DNA from: Nemophila menziesii
Lineage: Eukaryota; Streptophyta; Magnoliopsida; Boraginales; Hydrophyllaceae
Direction of reading: 5' to 3'
Length of the DNA: 64,000 nucleotides
Assembly: GCA_029959085.1 (NCBI GenBank)
Contig: JARWIR010000017.1
Span: 23,921,507 to 23,985,506 of the forward strand
Shown here piece by piece: positions 41,903-52,523 of this stretch. A model generated the notes under the pieces. That model saw only the letters and a list, made by a program, of their open reading frames with translations. It was not told the origin of the DNA and did no database searches. The translations under genes were made by a program, and so were the position numbers. Every line of letters begins with the position of its first letter. Positions within the stretch are counted from its first letter, which is position 1.

Positions 41903-42864
41903 TGCCTCATTAATGCCAAGAAAAACCCTATGGGATAAAAAAAACTTGGTCGAAGGAAAAGAGTACATATACATAGGACTAATTATCTTCAAATACCACC
42001 TCGTTAAAACCTTGTCAAGAAAAATCCAGTGGGAGAAAAACTTAGACGAAGGAAAAAGAGTACAGTTACTTGTTCACGCTCCCCTGATACTGGAAAGATA
42101 TATACGAGTTGTCGCATTCCAATATTGTGGATCAACTTCTTGAATGTTGTGCTGACAATGCTTTGGCAAGATTGTTACATAATTGTATTTGATGAATGAC
42201 AATATCTCCATTCTTCTATAACTTGTGTGTAGAAATTATAGGTGATATATGTCCCATTTTGTCGCCTAGGCATTTTGAATTTGTATGATAAGAAACAATA
42301 TCCTCATAAAATACCATCAGTATATTCCATATTAAAGATAAACCATACTTCTCTTGAATATGTTGAAATATCCACTTAAATAAATAGTTTATACCACTCC
42401 CCCTTAGATATTTACGAAAGGATATGCCTCATTAAAACCTTATCAAGAAAACCCACTGGGACAAAACTTGATGAAGGGAAAAGTAAATTTCTTGGAGGTA
42501 TGACACATATTCAGTTTGCCTCGTTAAAACCTTTCTAGGAAAACCCCTTGGAAAAAACCATGGTGAAGTAAAAAGAGTACATAGTGTCGATATATTCACC
42601 CCCTCATTGTGACATCAAGAATTTCTAATAATTCTTTCTTTACGTATAGGCTTGCAGCTCGAATATTTTTGTTGGTAAAGACTTAATGGAGAAATCTGCT
42701 GGATTCTCATATAATCATATTCGTTCAATGTCAATAAATAGTGGAGTGATATAAGGAGGAGTATATTGTTTTCTTTATGATAGTGGATATTTGGCATGCC
42801 TCATTAAAACCTTACTAGAAAAAAACCCTGTGGGAAAAAACCTTGGTGAAGGAAAAAGAGTACA
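41903..42864 (-). repeat. Five dispersed copies of a ~65-bp motif (Copia 3' region type)
   Basis: Copies at 41903-41968, 41998-42064, 42425-42488, 42517-42581 and 42797-42864 share TGCCTC(A/G)TTAAAACCTT, then AAGAAAA(C/T)CC, GGGA, AAAACTTGG and GAAGGAAAAAGAGTACA. I know this motif from the region just before the 3' LTR of many plant Copia elements, which supports both the Copia origin and the minus orientation of E. Confidence 0.85.
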
Positions 42865-45299
42865 ACGCACAAATATCGTCTCCCCCTCATTGTAACACAC
42901 ATTATCACAACAATTATATTAGAATCACATAATATACTTATGAGCCTACCATTTAACAGTAGTAGACACTATAGCTTTAGCTGATGAATCTGAAGTATTC
43001 TTGCCTGGATAAATTCGTTAAATACATCCTCAAATTTACTATATAATCCTTTGGTGAAATATATTTCAATATATCACAAATTGATCTTCAATTTTTGTTT
43101 GATGATATAATATATACATGATTTGTGAGGAGGTCATAATCATTCTCTATTTCTTGAATCTCCATGATGAGAGAATATTATCATAAGATAATATCATGTT
43201 TCCTGGTTATATAACTAAAAACTTTTCTCTTGTGCTTCATGCACTTTATGTTCTTCAGGAACCTTTTATGCTCCAGACACTTCTTGTTCTCTAAAAATCT
43301 AATATTTTATATGCCCTAAGTGCTTCAGGCACCTATCATGGTTCAGGCACATGTGTTCTTCAAGAACATTAATTCAGTAATCGTGTCCTTTATCTTTGAT
43401 GTTTCCTTATCATAGCAAACTCTTTTAATAGTTTCCAAAAAGGTAGAACCTTAACATTATTGTATCCACTACATAAGGACGTCTCCCCATAATTATTTAT
43501 AGGTTTTTGCATGAACCTTTGTGATACAATTCGGGTCATAGAATTAAAATCGTGTATGGCCATTTATTTATTTGTCGATAATTTTCACCACTTTGTGATT
43601 TAGGATCCTCTTTATTCATTTTCAGCCATAGTGAAAAAAATATATATATCAATCCCATAAACCTTCTCATGGTTTTATATATTTTCATTAAATAATGTTT
43701 ATGTCTTTTCTATATTCAGGTACAGTACCTTGGTCTCTTCGGAGACTATTACTTCCTTTTAAGAGTAATGCATGTGCCAACATTTAGCTGGCTCAGTAAT
43801 TTTCTATCGTATTACATGGATGTGCATATTCCACTATTTTTACCATTTCATCATATACTCATGAGATTTTCTTCTTCGGGGGATGGTATATTTAAATCGA
43901 TAGGTCAACTGTGCTTCATATATTGAGTATATGCATTACAGGTCTACCATACTTCATGTGTTGGTTAGATGCATTACAAGTTTACCACGCTTCATGCGTT
44001 GGTTAGAGATATTATAGATTCAACACTCTTCATGTGCTGTTTAGTATTATTCTAAGATCACCACGCTTCAAGCGTTGGTTGAATGCATTCGCTGACATAT
44101 TTGTTTTTATATGTCTTTCTTAGACAATCATCTATACTGGAGCGTTATGGGATTTTACAAGATTCTATGTGCAATATGAATGCATTTGGTATATTATTTG
44201 TAACACTTCGCAAATGACTCCTCTCTTGAACTTCAAGTTTCGATTATATAGTTAGAGGATAGAGATGAGATAATAAATTGTACTCCCTGATATGGCACAC
44301 AATACTTTAGGTTGTAGTTTTTCTCTCCCTTATAAGGGATAAATTATCTCATCAAAATAATACTCTACAAAACATATTTTACATATATTACCTATTAAGG
44401 GTTTAAGATATTGAATAATAAAAAGAGAGTTGAGCACATCAAACTCCAAGCTTCCGGTTGGGATAGTCTCACAATAATCTTTCTAGAGAACGTGCAAAAT
44501 AAGGGCAGTCACTTAGTACATAAATTTCCTGATTCTTTTAAGTACAGACAAAGTCAGTTCTCTATTATTCAAGATAGTATTATTGTCACTAGGGGACCAA
44601 GTCGATCATGTCATAAATACAAAATTCTTTGGATCTTGATATCATTGCTTTTGTACAATGTACGTCTCAACTGCTCGAATATGTATATAATACAACTTCG
44701 AAAAAATAGCAAGAAACTTTTATAATACACACTTTTGGTGAGACTTTCAGAAAATAATGCAAAGATATATATATATTGTTACTGATACATATGGTTTATA
44801 CAAAACATTCATTTCGGCAAATATCCTTAACTTTAAAAATTTTATCTGAGATTTGCTTACAAACATAAACTACCGGTTTATTTAATTTTTGTACACAAGG
44901 TAACATAACTTCTGGACATCCAAAACTTTTAATTAGATCGACCAAATGGTTTAAAATATGACATGTATGCAATCAATATATAGTTCCACTATAGTATCTA
45001 TCGTTAAATCTTGTGATGGCTTGTTTTCGTGATTTTTCCCTTTTGTGAAATTTCTTATTATTCCACTTCTTGTGGTAAGAATTTTATTCTTTATAATATT
45101 CATACTACTAATGAATTAAGGGTTGATTCTTTAATAACCTCAATCTCGACTATAGTATGGATCATCATTGCGTCAATTCCAAACAAATTGGAAGATGTTG
45201 TATTTTCTTCAACAAACACAATATCATTCACTTTAGGGAATAATTTTAGTCATGAAATATTATATATTATTCATTCGACTTTTGTGATCATCAAATCTA
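42865..45299 (-). other. Element E interior, left half (hairpin-bearing, non-coding)
   Basis: No gag/pol homology on either strand; ORFs such as 44411-44725 and 45029-45307 are AT-rich and match nothing. It contains short hairpins listed in the findings (43232-43368, 43733-43746, 43946-44079, 45063-45075), other inverted repeats such as TCCCTTATAAGGGA (about 44325) and a ~54-bp tandem repeat at 43905-44090. Confidence 0.7.
43905..44090 (-). repeat. Tandem ~40-75 bp units, each with an ACC-stem-TTCAT hairpin
   Basis: Five degenerate units (hairpin cores near 43911, 43946, 43984, 44021 and 44060). The best ones read ACCACGC-TTCAT-GCGT(T)GGT and ACCATAC-TTCAT-GTGT(T)GGT, that is a 7-bp stem with one bulged T. 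They are followed by TTAGATGCATTACA-like spacers. Confidence 0.75.
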
Positions 45300-46440
45300 T
45301 TTTATAGATAATTAAAGTTGTTATTTTCCATTCAGGGAATATTTTATTCAGTGAATATTCCATTCAGGGAATGTAACTCCATTCATCTCGAGAAATGAAA
45401 CTTAGCCAGTGGAGCGCGAATCGTGATTTTGAATCAATAATCCATTATTTTTCTCGTTTACAAGCATATATAATTTTTAATCTATAATATTGGGAAAATA
45501 CTTTACGCACGATAAGCAAATGCAAAGAACGTATTTTATGGAAGCTATTGCACGTGGACTACTAGTTATACATGCCGTCTAGAGAAATATATACGATTCT
45601 AGTACATATACATAATTGAATAGTACAAATTTTTCTCATAGTTAAACTTCAAAAATTATATTCATTAAATTATTTCCGCTCCCATTTCTGATCGGGTATT
45701 CAATTTTTTTACTTCGGCATCAAATAAATCATCGATATCTTTTTCTTTGATTCCATATAAACTCAATAGAGATAAACCATATTTTTTTTTCGTACGGGTA
45801 TCATCATTTTGTGACAGATTTGTCTTTTTTAGTCCCTTTACCAATATTTTTCCACTTCTAGTGGTTATGGTTATTTTTCCTAGTTGTATTTAGACTACTA
45901 TGAGACCACAAATTATTCTTTCCACGACCTTAGCCTCTTCTGAAGTCCAGGTCACCAGAATTTTAGTTCTAAACATATAAAAATATTTCATTTTCTTCAA
46001 GGAATATAGTTTTATTTCTAGAAACAAATTTTATATAAATTAAAAACCATTTATTCACTTCAGGGAATATCATTTAGTCAAAATAATATAAATTATGAGA
46101 TTACAATACCAAATCGAGTTATAAAAGATTATCATTATATAATCTAATATTTACAAATGAATTAGATTCAACTTGATTATTCAATTTGAAAAATTCACCA
46201 ACGTAGCTTCTGTTTTATTATGGTAAAATTAATATTCGCTCCCTTCTCTTATATAAAAGTTACATTTTCTTCCAAAAATGTATTTTTATTTACTTCTAGG
46301 AAATGATTATAGATAGGAAATACAATGTTTAAGCCACTCGCTTATTGTCAACACCTGATCAATTTTCATAGATATAAAACCAGTTGCATTCACTTCAGGA
46401 AATGCGATTTTCATTCGCTTCGGGGAACGAAAAGAGTACA
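45300..46440 (-). repeat. Repeats of ATTC-loop-GAAT hairpin type
   Basis: Motifs such as ATTCC-ATTCAG-GGAAT (45358-45373), TATTC-AGT-GAATA (45346-45358), TATTC-ACTTCAGG-GAATA (46052-46069), GCATT..AATGC around CACTTCAGGA (about 46386-46405) and TACATTTT-CTTCCA-AAAATGTA (46261-46282). Non-coding. Confidence 0.7.
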
Positions 46441-46477
46441 GTAGAACGTGAATCTTAATTTTAAATTAAGAATTCCT

Positions 46478-46960
46478 TTTTTTTTTTGGTAAAATGTGTT
46501 GTTCTAATTCGATTTGAGACATGTTGGAATCTCACAAGTATCGAAACTAATTACTTTATGCTTCGGGCATAAATATATATATAAATAATATATTATCATA
46601 GCTCGATTGGTAAAATAAGTTGTTCTATTTTAATTCGGTACAGGTTCGAATCTCACAAGTGTCAAAAACAATTAATTTATGTGTACAATTAATTTATGCT
46701 TCACGCATAAATATATGTATATCTAAATATATTAGATTAAACATCACATTGTAGTTCAATTGGTCAAATAACTTATTATATTTTGATTCGGGACAGGTTC
46801 GAATCTCCCAAGTCTCGAAAACAATTAATTTATACTTTAGACATAAATATATGTATATATGGAAATATTGGATTAACAATCATTTTATAGCTCAATCGGT
46901 AGATTATGCTAATCTCTTTAGATATGGAACAAGTTCGAATCTTGCAAGTGCGAAATATAT
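46478..46960 (+). repeat. Four tandem tRNA-like units
   Basis: Units about 136-153 bp apart carry an A-box-like TAGCTCNATTGG (46599, 46752, 46888; eroded in the first unit) and, exactly 44 bp later, a B-box-like GGTTCGAATC (46643, 46796, 46932 as AGTTCGAATC). In the last unit the conserved tRNA positions T8, A14, G18, G19, A21, T33, G53, T54, T55, C56, A58 and C61 are all present with standard spacing, and four of five T-stem pairs form. Acceptor and anticodon stems pair poorly, so it is not a working tRNA gene. Between units lie TATGC-TTCGG-GCATA hairpins. The array is antisense to element E. Confidence 0.75.
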
Positions 46961-47438
46961 AATTAATATTATGCTTCGGGCCTTTCTAGCGCCAGGTTTC
47001 GAAAGAAAAATAATTTATGCTTCGGGCATATATTTTGTTTTCTAGGCTTCGGGTCTATAATATTAAATTTAGGCTTCAGGCCTGTACGATTTTTTATGCT
47101 TCGGGCGTCGTAGGCTTCAAGTTTAGAAATAAATCTCGTCTTACTTTCAAGCCATTCAAAATTATATTTACATATAGGCTTCAGGTCTCTATTTTTAATT
47201 TAAAGTGATTAACCATTTTATCAGCTTGAATAGTATAATAGTATTGTATAGGATGCAATGGAAGTCTTTATAATATTTATCGGTTACACTGAAAAATCCT
47301 TATTATACCCTCTCTCTTTTTTGTCAAAAGAAATATATATATATATATATAACACTACATATATAAAATATAGTAATATAAATCATACCTGGAAATATTT
47401 CTTCTTGATTCGATCAGCAAAGACTCGTGCTAATAACG
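46961..47438 (-). other. Element E leader with GCTTCGGGC hairpin array
   Basis: From 46968 to 47188 the plus strand repeats (T)A(T/G)GCTTC(G/A)GGC about eight times, most copies able to fold as 4-5 bp stems with a TTCGG/TTCAG loop. The rest up to the LTR is AT-rich, with a short (TA)n at 47334-47350. The junction CGTTATTAGCACGAG (minus strand, 47424-47438) is the probable primer-binding region. Confidence 0.65.
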
Positions 47439-47688
47439 TGTTATAAACTAGGATACTATAAACTAAAAGAGATAGAAATTATGGAGAGAACAGCTTAACT
47501 AGATGGAGAAATATGGAGAGTATAATATCATTTCTTCTTTCAACATATGTGTACAAGATAATGGTATGAATGTCATATTTATAGGAGAAATATGACTCTT
47601 CATATTATACAATAAGTGTCTCCATAATGATGGGAACATGAGAGGTCTAAGAATCAAAAGGACATCCACTTTACTATTATTTACAATA
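47439..47688 (-). mobile_element. 5' LTR of element E
   Basis: 250 bp, same length as the left LTR. Minus-strand TATAAATA at about 47576-47583. Flanked on the right by AATAC (47689-47693), the target-site duplication. Confidence 0.9.
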
Positions 47689-48150
47689 AATACTAATTTA
47701 GTTTAATTTTTTAAACAGATGTTGATTTTAATGGTTGATTTTGTCATTCACGTATAGTTTTTGATGTTGGTCATTATAAATGATTGTGTTAAAATCAAGA
47801 ATATGTGTGATTACTAATTGTACGATTCATATTTTACCGTCCTTAGCCTTGACATGTTGATTGCAAATTAAATATACCCTTTTTAACCTTCCACATGCTC
47901 CTCGGTATTCAAAGTTATCTACACTATAATAGTAGAAACTCTAAAGAATTGCAAAATATATTATCTATAGGTGTATGTAAACGATGACAAGTTTTTACTT
48001 AAATCATTTCTTTCATAATCTTGATCTAGCTAAAGTTGATGGATTTTTTTCCCGTTTGAGATTAAAATCTTTTTGATACTTTTTATTTACATGAATTCTA
48101 TATATTTTCTAAGTGACTTCAGACACGGGTCATACTAGTGTGTATATAAA

Positions 48151-48175
48151 CATATACATATACACACACCACACA

Positions 48176-48238
<63 letters not shown>

Positions 48239-48294
48239 TAACATATACATATACACACACACCACACACACACATATATATACACACATTCACA

Positions 48295-48378
<84 letters not shown>

Positions 48379-48379
48379 A
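48151..48379. repeat. Compound (AC)n/(AT)n microsatellite
   Basis: Blocks of CA, TA and CACACC dinucleotides; the longest (CA)n runs from about 48288 to 48360 and is followed by (TA)n. Part of it is duplicated (CATATACATATACACACACC at about 48150 and 48241). Apparent Cys/Val ORFs on the minus strand are artefacts. Confidence 0.95.
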
Positions 48380-48955
48380 TAAGTTTAGATGATAGGGACT
48401 TCCTACAAATGTAAAAAAATCGAAGGTCCTAAGCGACCGCTTATCCCGCTTACAACCTAGGCCGAGCCTGTTTGTAAAAATAAAAATAAGTTAGAGGTAT
48501 ATATTTTTAAGAATTTAACATACGCTTTAAAAAGTCTAGTTGAATTTAATTTTCTTATAAACCCTTGTTTCTAAATTCTATTTCCTCCGTCTTACATATA
48601 CTATATACTTACTAAAATTGGTGTTTTAAAATTATTGTCCATTTAAAAACTCAAGACACATTTTTCCAGTTTCTTCAACTAGTATCTTTCTTACAATGTT
48701 CAAATTATAATTCCAATGTATATATGAAATATCAATATATTTTATGAGAGGTACTTTAGTAATGGTGAGTGTGATAATTATATTTCTTAATATGTGTGAA
48801 AAGTTAAGTGGAACGTGCCTTATCGTTCTTTATAAATTCACTTGAAGAAAACCCTCTATTTCTATAGCCCTGAGTATGAAACTCTTCATCTCCCTTTCTA
48901 TTTTTTCCTAAGTATTCTTTTAAGAACCCGCTCACACTCATATACCTTACTAAAA

Positions 48956-48958
<3 letters not shown>

Positions 48959-49009
<51 letters not shown>

Positions 49010-49013
49010 TATG
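48959..49013. repeat. (AT)n microsatellite
   Basis: About 20 uninterrupted AT units followed by ACACATATATAT. Confidence 0.95.
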
Positions 49014-51540
49014 AGTTGAATCGGGTTTTTATTCTCATCTTTTTTTATTTCGACATCTTAGAGGTTTTCACTTGCAATTTTTTCTCCAAAAACTTTTCCT
49101 TTGTCACTGTTTTTAAATCCAAATTTTCCCAAATCCTTGTTACCTTCTTTTGACACGAATTGTTTCGTGACAAATATATATATAAAATAACAATATGTAT
49201 TCTTGTCTCCTTTTTTTTGGATCTTGTACCATCATTGATGCCACCTCTGTTCGGGCTCGTTCTAGATTAAACTCAACACTTCTCCCGGGATTGGTCGCAA
49301 ACCAAAGCCTCAAGAGTATGACATGTCATCGTGATACCTATTTTGCTTTTCCGTCTTGATTCTCTTTAAATCTGTATGCCGGATGTCCTTCTTTCAATGA
49401 CTTTCTTTCTTGTCACACATGTGGGTCCTTTCTTTTGACATCAAGATTACATAATTGACTTCTTGGATTTTTTCAAAGTTTAAATGAGAATTAGATTAGG
49501 TTTTGAGGCTAACTTTATTTGGAATTCCTTGTTCCTAAGACCATGCATAAAAACAAGACATACTATAATATTATCCAAAATTTTAGTATCATAGGAAGCA
49601 TATCCGAATCTATTTGTTTAGCTTCAAAATTATTCCTCCGTTTGTTGATCAATTCCAATAGCGAGGATAAATTTCACCTTAAACGTTTACTCCCTGCAAA
49701 TCATGCTTTTAGTTTTCGACTTAAATGCTCAAATACTCCAATTGACTTAGGATCCAATGCAAAAATCCCCTCTTTTTTATTTCTGACAAAGATGATGGAC
49801 AAGCTCGATAAGAAATGGCATTGGGGTTTGTTATCAAATCCATGTGCCCTTATACATACTGACACATTGTTCTAGACCCTTTGAACCATAATGTATTGGT
49901 AATTATGGTGGCTTGAACCTTTGAGGCAACAATAAATCTAATATTTCCAAATTATAGGGTATCTCTTCATTATAATTGAATTTCCTATCCAATTTATACG
50001 TCATCATTGTGTTGTATTGTCAGGTTCTTGATTGTTTGAGTTGACATTAAGACCCATAGGGTTTGGAAAGGAATGGACTAATGTTGACAAACATTGTTGT
50101 AGGGTTTGTAATAAATTACCCAATATCGGTCATTTATCTCCACCACCAAGGGTGGTTGATTTAAATAAACACTGTTTTTGGTACCAAAGAAAAATGATTA
50201 TATTGAAATACTGGGCGTGCTTCCTCTATTATTATTGAGGTTGATGCTCATCCTGGTATTACTGGTGCTAATACTTCTATCACTATCACATCGATTGCTT
50301 CTTTTGTCTACAGTAGTGTTACTCGTGGTAAACTTCTCTTTGTTCCCCTGGTGAATGTTACTTGTTTCATTCTACATAATTGGAGGTTGTTGCCTCTCTC
50401 TCAAATCTCCATTAATCATTTGTGTTGTTTGTGTTGCTCTTTTTCCTTCACGTATGGGTTTCACACTAGCTCTTGTTTCACCATCGTTTATCTTAATGGG
50501 TGAAAAACTTATTGTTGACACCTAAATGCAAGAGAAGATTCTACAAGATAAATAAAAATAATAAATACATATCTTCGTAGTAAATATAACACCTAATTCT
50601 GGTTATACAAAAATTTAGGGATTCTTGTCCTTTACAAGATAATTCTGTTTATAGATTCACTGGATGGTTATAAAAAGTCTCTCCTTAAATATTTACAACT
50701 TGACACATGTCTTCCTAACTACTTGAGATTGACACGAATCATATGTCGTCGCTGATGGCGCCACATATTATGCCAGTTGATTTATGGATAAGACTAAACC
50801 ATTTATACCATCCTTATATCTTTGGGACGTTGTTTGAGCTTCAAACATTTAGTATTTCTTTTACTTGATCTGCATAGACTCGCCAGGTCTGGGTACCTAA
50901 TCCTCAGAATAATGGGTCAAAAGCATTTATACTTATTTGTGGCTAAAGATTGCATGTCATAAATACCTGGCCTGAAGTGGCTTGGCTGTGATGACAAATA
51001 TGTAGTAAAACAAACATATTATAATATGAAAAAATAAATTAAAACCAATATATATATAGTTATGGTATAAAGAAGAGTGTCAAATTATGTAAAATTAAAA
51101 TGATTTAATAGGAAAGAAGAATCTCCTTCCTACTGAATATGAATAAATTGGTTTACTCTCTTATCTAAATGTCAAAAGGAGTAACTTCTACAACAGAGTA
51201 TGGGTTGAGAATGCCTCCTCTCAGATGGAGGCAAGGAAGTTATATTCTTAAAATGCATTATTTAGTCTTTATCCAATTACACCATGTCCCAACTTTGGCT
51301 CCATAATACATTTTGTAAAGCCTCGTAAATGATGGTAGCATAATTCTGGAGTGGGTCTAGCGCTCGTCGCTGTATTACTTGGGACAATATTGCTACTCCG
51401 GAAATGATATAGTGGTATGTGATTTAGAGATTATGAAGGTATGCATTTGGCTCTTCGAGTGTCATACTCCTAGAGAATACCCATAAAACCAGACTCTTTG
51501 ATCTCTCAATTTTAAAATGGTATTTACATACGGAATTTTC

Positions 51541-52430
51541 TTTGAACTCTATATATGCATTTTGGATCTTGAGTACCTGATCCTGAGAAATTCAAAGATA
51601 ATTCTACTATTGGAGCTCGTATCTACCAGAATATTAATAAACCAATTCTATCTGGTTTATGTTTAATTTAAAGGATTGACAACCAGTTTGGGTTCAAATA
51701 TGAAAAATTGTTTGATTTCCGCTATACTTGTGGTATACTCTTTCATGAGGATAAAAACTGTGATAATCCTAATAAATTGATCACTAAACTGGGTAGTTCG
51801 GTGAGGTACTTAGACAATGATAAAAGTACACATGGGTTTGTTTATAGAGTAGCTATAGTAGGGCTAGTGAACAAGGAAAACCAAAGTTGGAGAAATAATA
51901 GGCCTTTGAAAAACAAGAATAAAGTTGACTATAGAAAGGATGATGGTTTGATAGCTAATACTTTATTAACTCGCGATTCTAGCGGGGACAAGCACAAAAA
52001 ATTTAATGTAGTCCAGTCAATGTTGAGTCTTCCAACTATTGACTTGGGCTGAGATAATCACGCTGGAGTTATTTTATCCACCTCAATTAGGCCCCTTAGC
52101 TCTGAAGAGGTTATAAAATTCTGTGGCCCATCTGATTCAATAAGAGAAGGCCCAATGTCACATAAGAGCCCAATTTTTTTCATATAACCTTCAATTACTA
52201 TCAACCCTGATAATAATATCTGCTTTGGGTCTCTTGAGAAGAACAAAATTCGTTCTAAGCAAGTGAGAGTAGATTTGGGTCTTCCCATTGAGGATGAAGT
52301 CATTTAAGTTGTCCTTACAACTCTTATCTCATCTGATGATGAAGTTATTGCTGAAATAATACAAGGAGAAGATGATGAGATGGAATTAGATATGGAAATA
52401 GATAGACTCAATGAAGATGAAGGCTTTGAA
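51541..52430 (+). pseudogene. LINE ORF1, C-terminal half, broken
   Basis: Begins with text matching the end of the DUF4283 region (TGATCCTGAGAAATTCAAAG near 51580). A zinc knuckle FRYTCGILFHEDKNC follows at 51720-51765; its first Cys is replaced (Arg-Tyr-Thr-Cys in place of Cys-x2-Cys). The acidic C-terminal part is recognisable to 52430 (CFGSLEKNK-like, QVRVDLGLP). Stops at about 52050 and 52180 and frame changes kill it. Confidence 0.8.
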
Positions 52431-52523
52431 ATATAGGAATATAAAGGTTTATCTGATGGTTTGGATGCACATAGTTCTAAAGTGGCTTGCAGGGTTGACC
52501 CAAATCAACCTCACGCAGTCAAT

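Larger units (their letters stand above)
41621..47688 (-). mobile_element. Element E: non-coding LTR retroelement with 250-bp LTRs
   Basis: Direct 250-bp LTRs (41621-41870 and 47439-47688) with 9 differences by eye, flanked by a perfect AATAC duplication (41616-41620 and 47689-47693). Minus orientation is inferred from a purine tract GCATCCAAGGGGGTG next to the left LTR and from CGTTATTAGCACGAG next to the right LTR, which resembles the Copia-type junction CGTTATCAGCACGA. TATAAATA boxes on the minus strand in both LTRs agree. No gag or pol could be found in 5.5 kb of interior, which is filled with degenerate repeats, short hairpins and tRNA-like units. The LTR ends are TG...TA rather than TG...CA. 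Confidence 0.88.
47694..51540. other. AT-rich spacer with microsatellites, no gene supported
   Basis: Contains the microsatellites at 48151-48379 and 48959-49013. Short ORFs (49519-49875 plus, 50032-50238 plus) show no motif I recognise. The stretch from about 50514 starts TGTTGACACC, a common plant LTR start, and 50740-50780 has GATGGCGCCACAT, but no end or partner LTR was found, so a solo LTR is only a guess. Confidence 0.45.

Noticed and set aside
43905..44090. CRISPR-like repeat-spacer array
   Set aside because: Units are degenerate, spacing is uneven, the host is a plant, and the block lies inside an LTR element.
44411..45307. ORFs of 104 and 92 codons in element E as possible accessory genes
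   Set aside because: AT-rich, antisense to the inferred element orientation, no homology recognised; open by chance in low-GC sequence.
46888..46960. Possible functional tRNA gene
   Set aside because: Invariant positions fit, but the acceptor stem has only one or two Watson-Crick pairs and the anticodon stem three of five, so it is treated as a tRNA-like repeat.
48135..48359. ORF rich in Cys and Val (minus strand)
   Set aside because: Pure translation of a (CA)n/(TA)n microsatellite.
49519..50238. ORFs of 118 and 68 codons as possible LINE or host gene remnants
   Set aside because: No motif of LINE ORF1/ORF2 or any family could be identified.
50514..50960. Solo LTR starting TGTTGACACC
   Set aside because: The start looks LTR-like, but no terminal CA with a matching target-site duplication and no second copy in the window were found.
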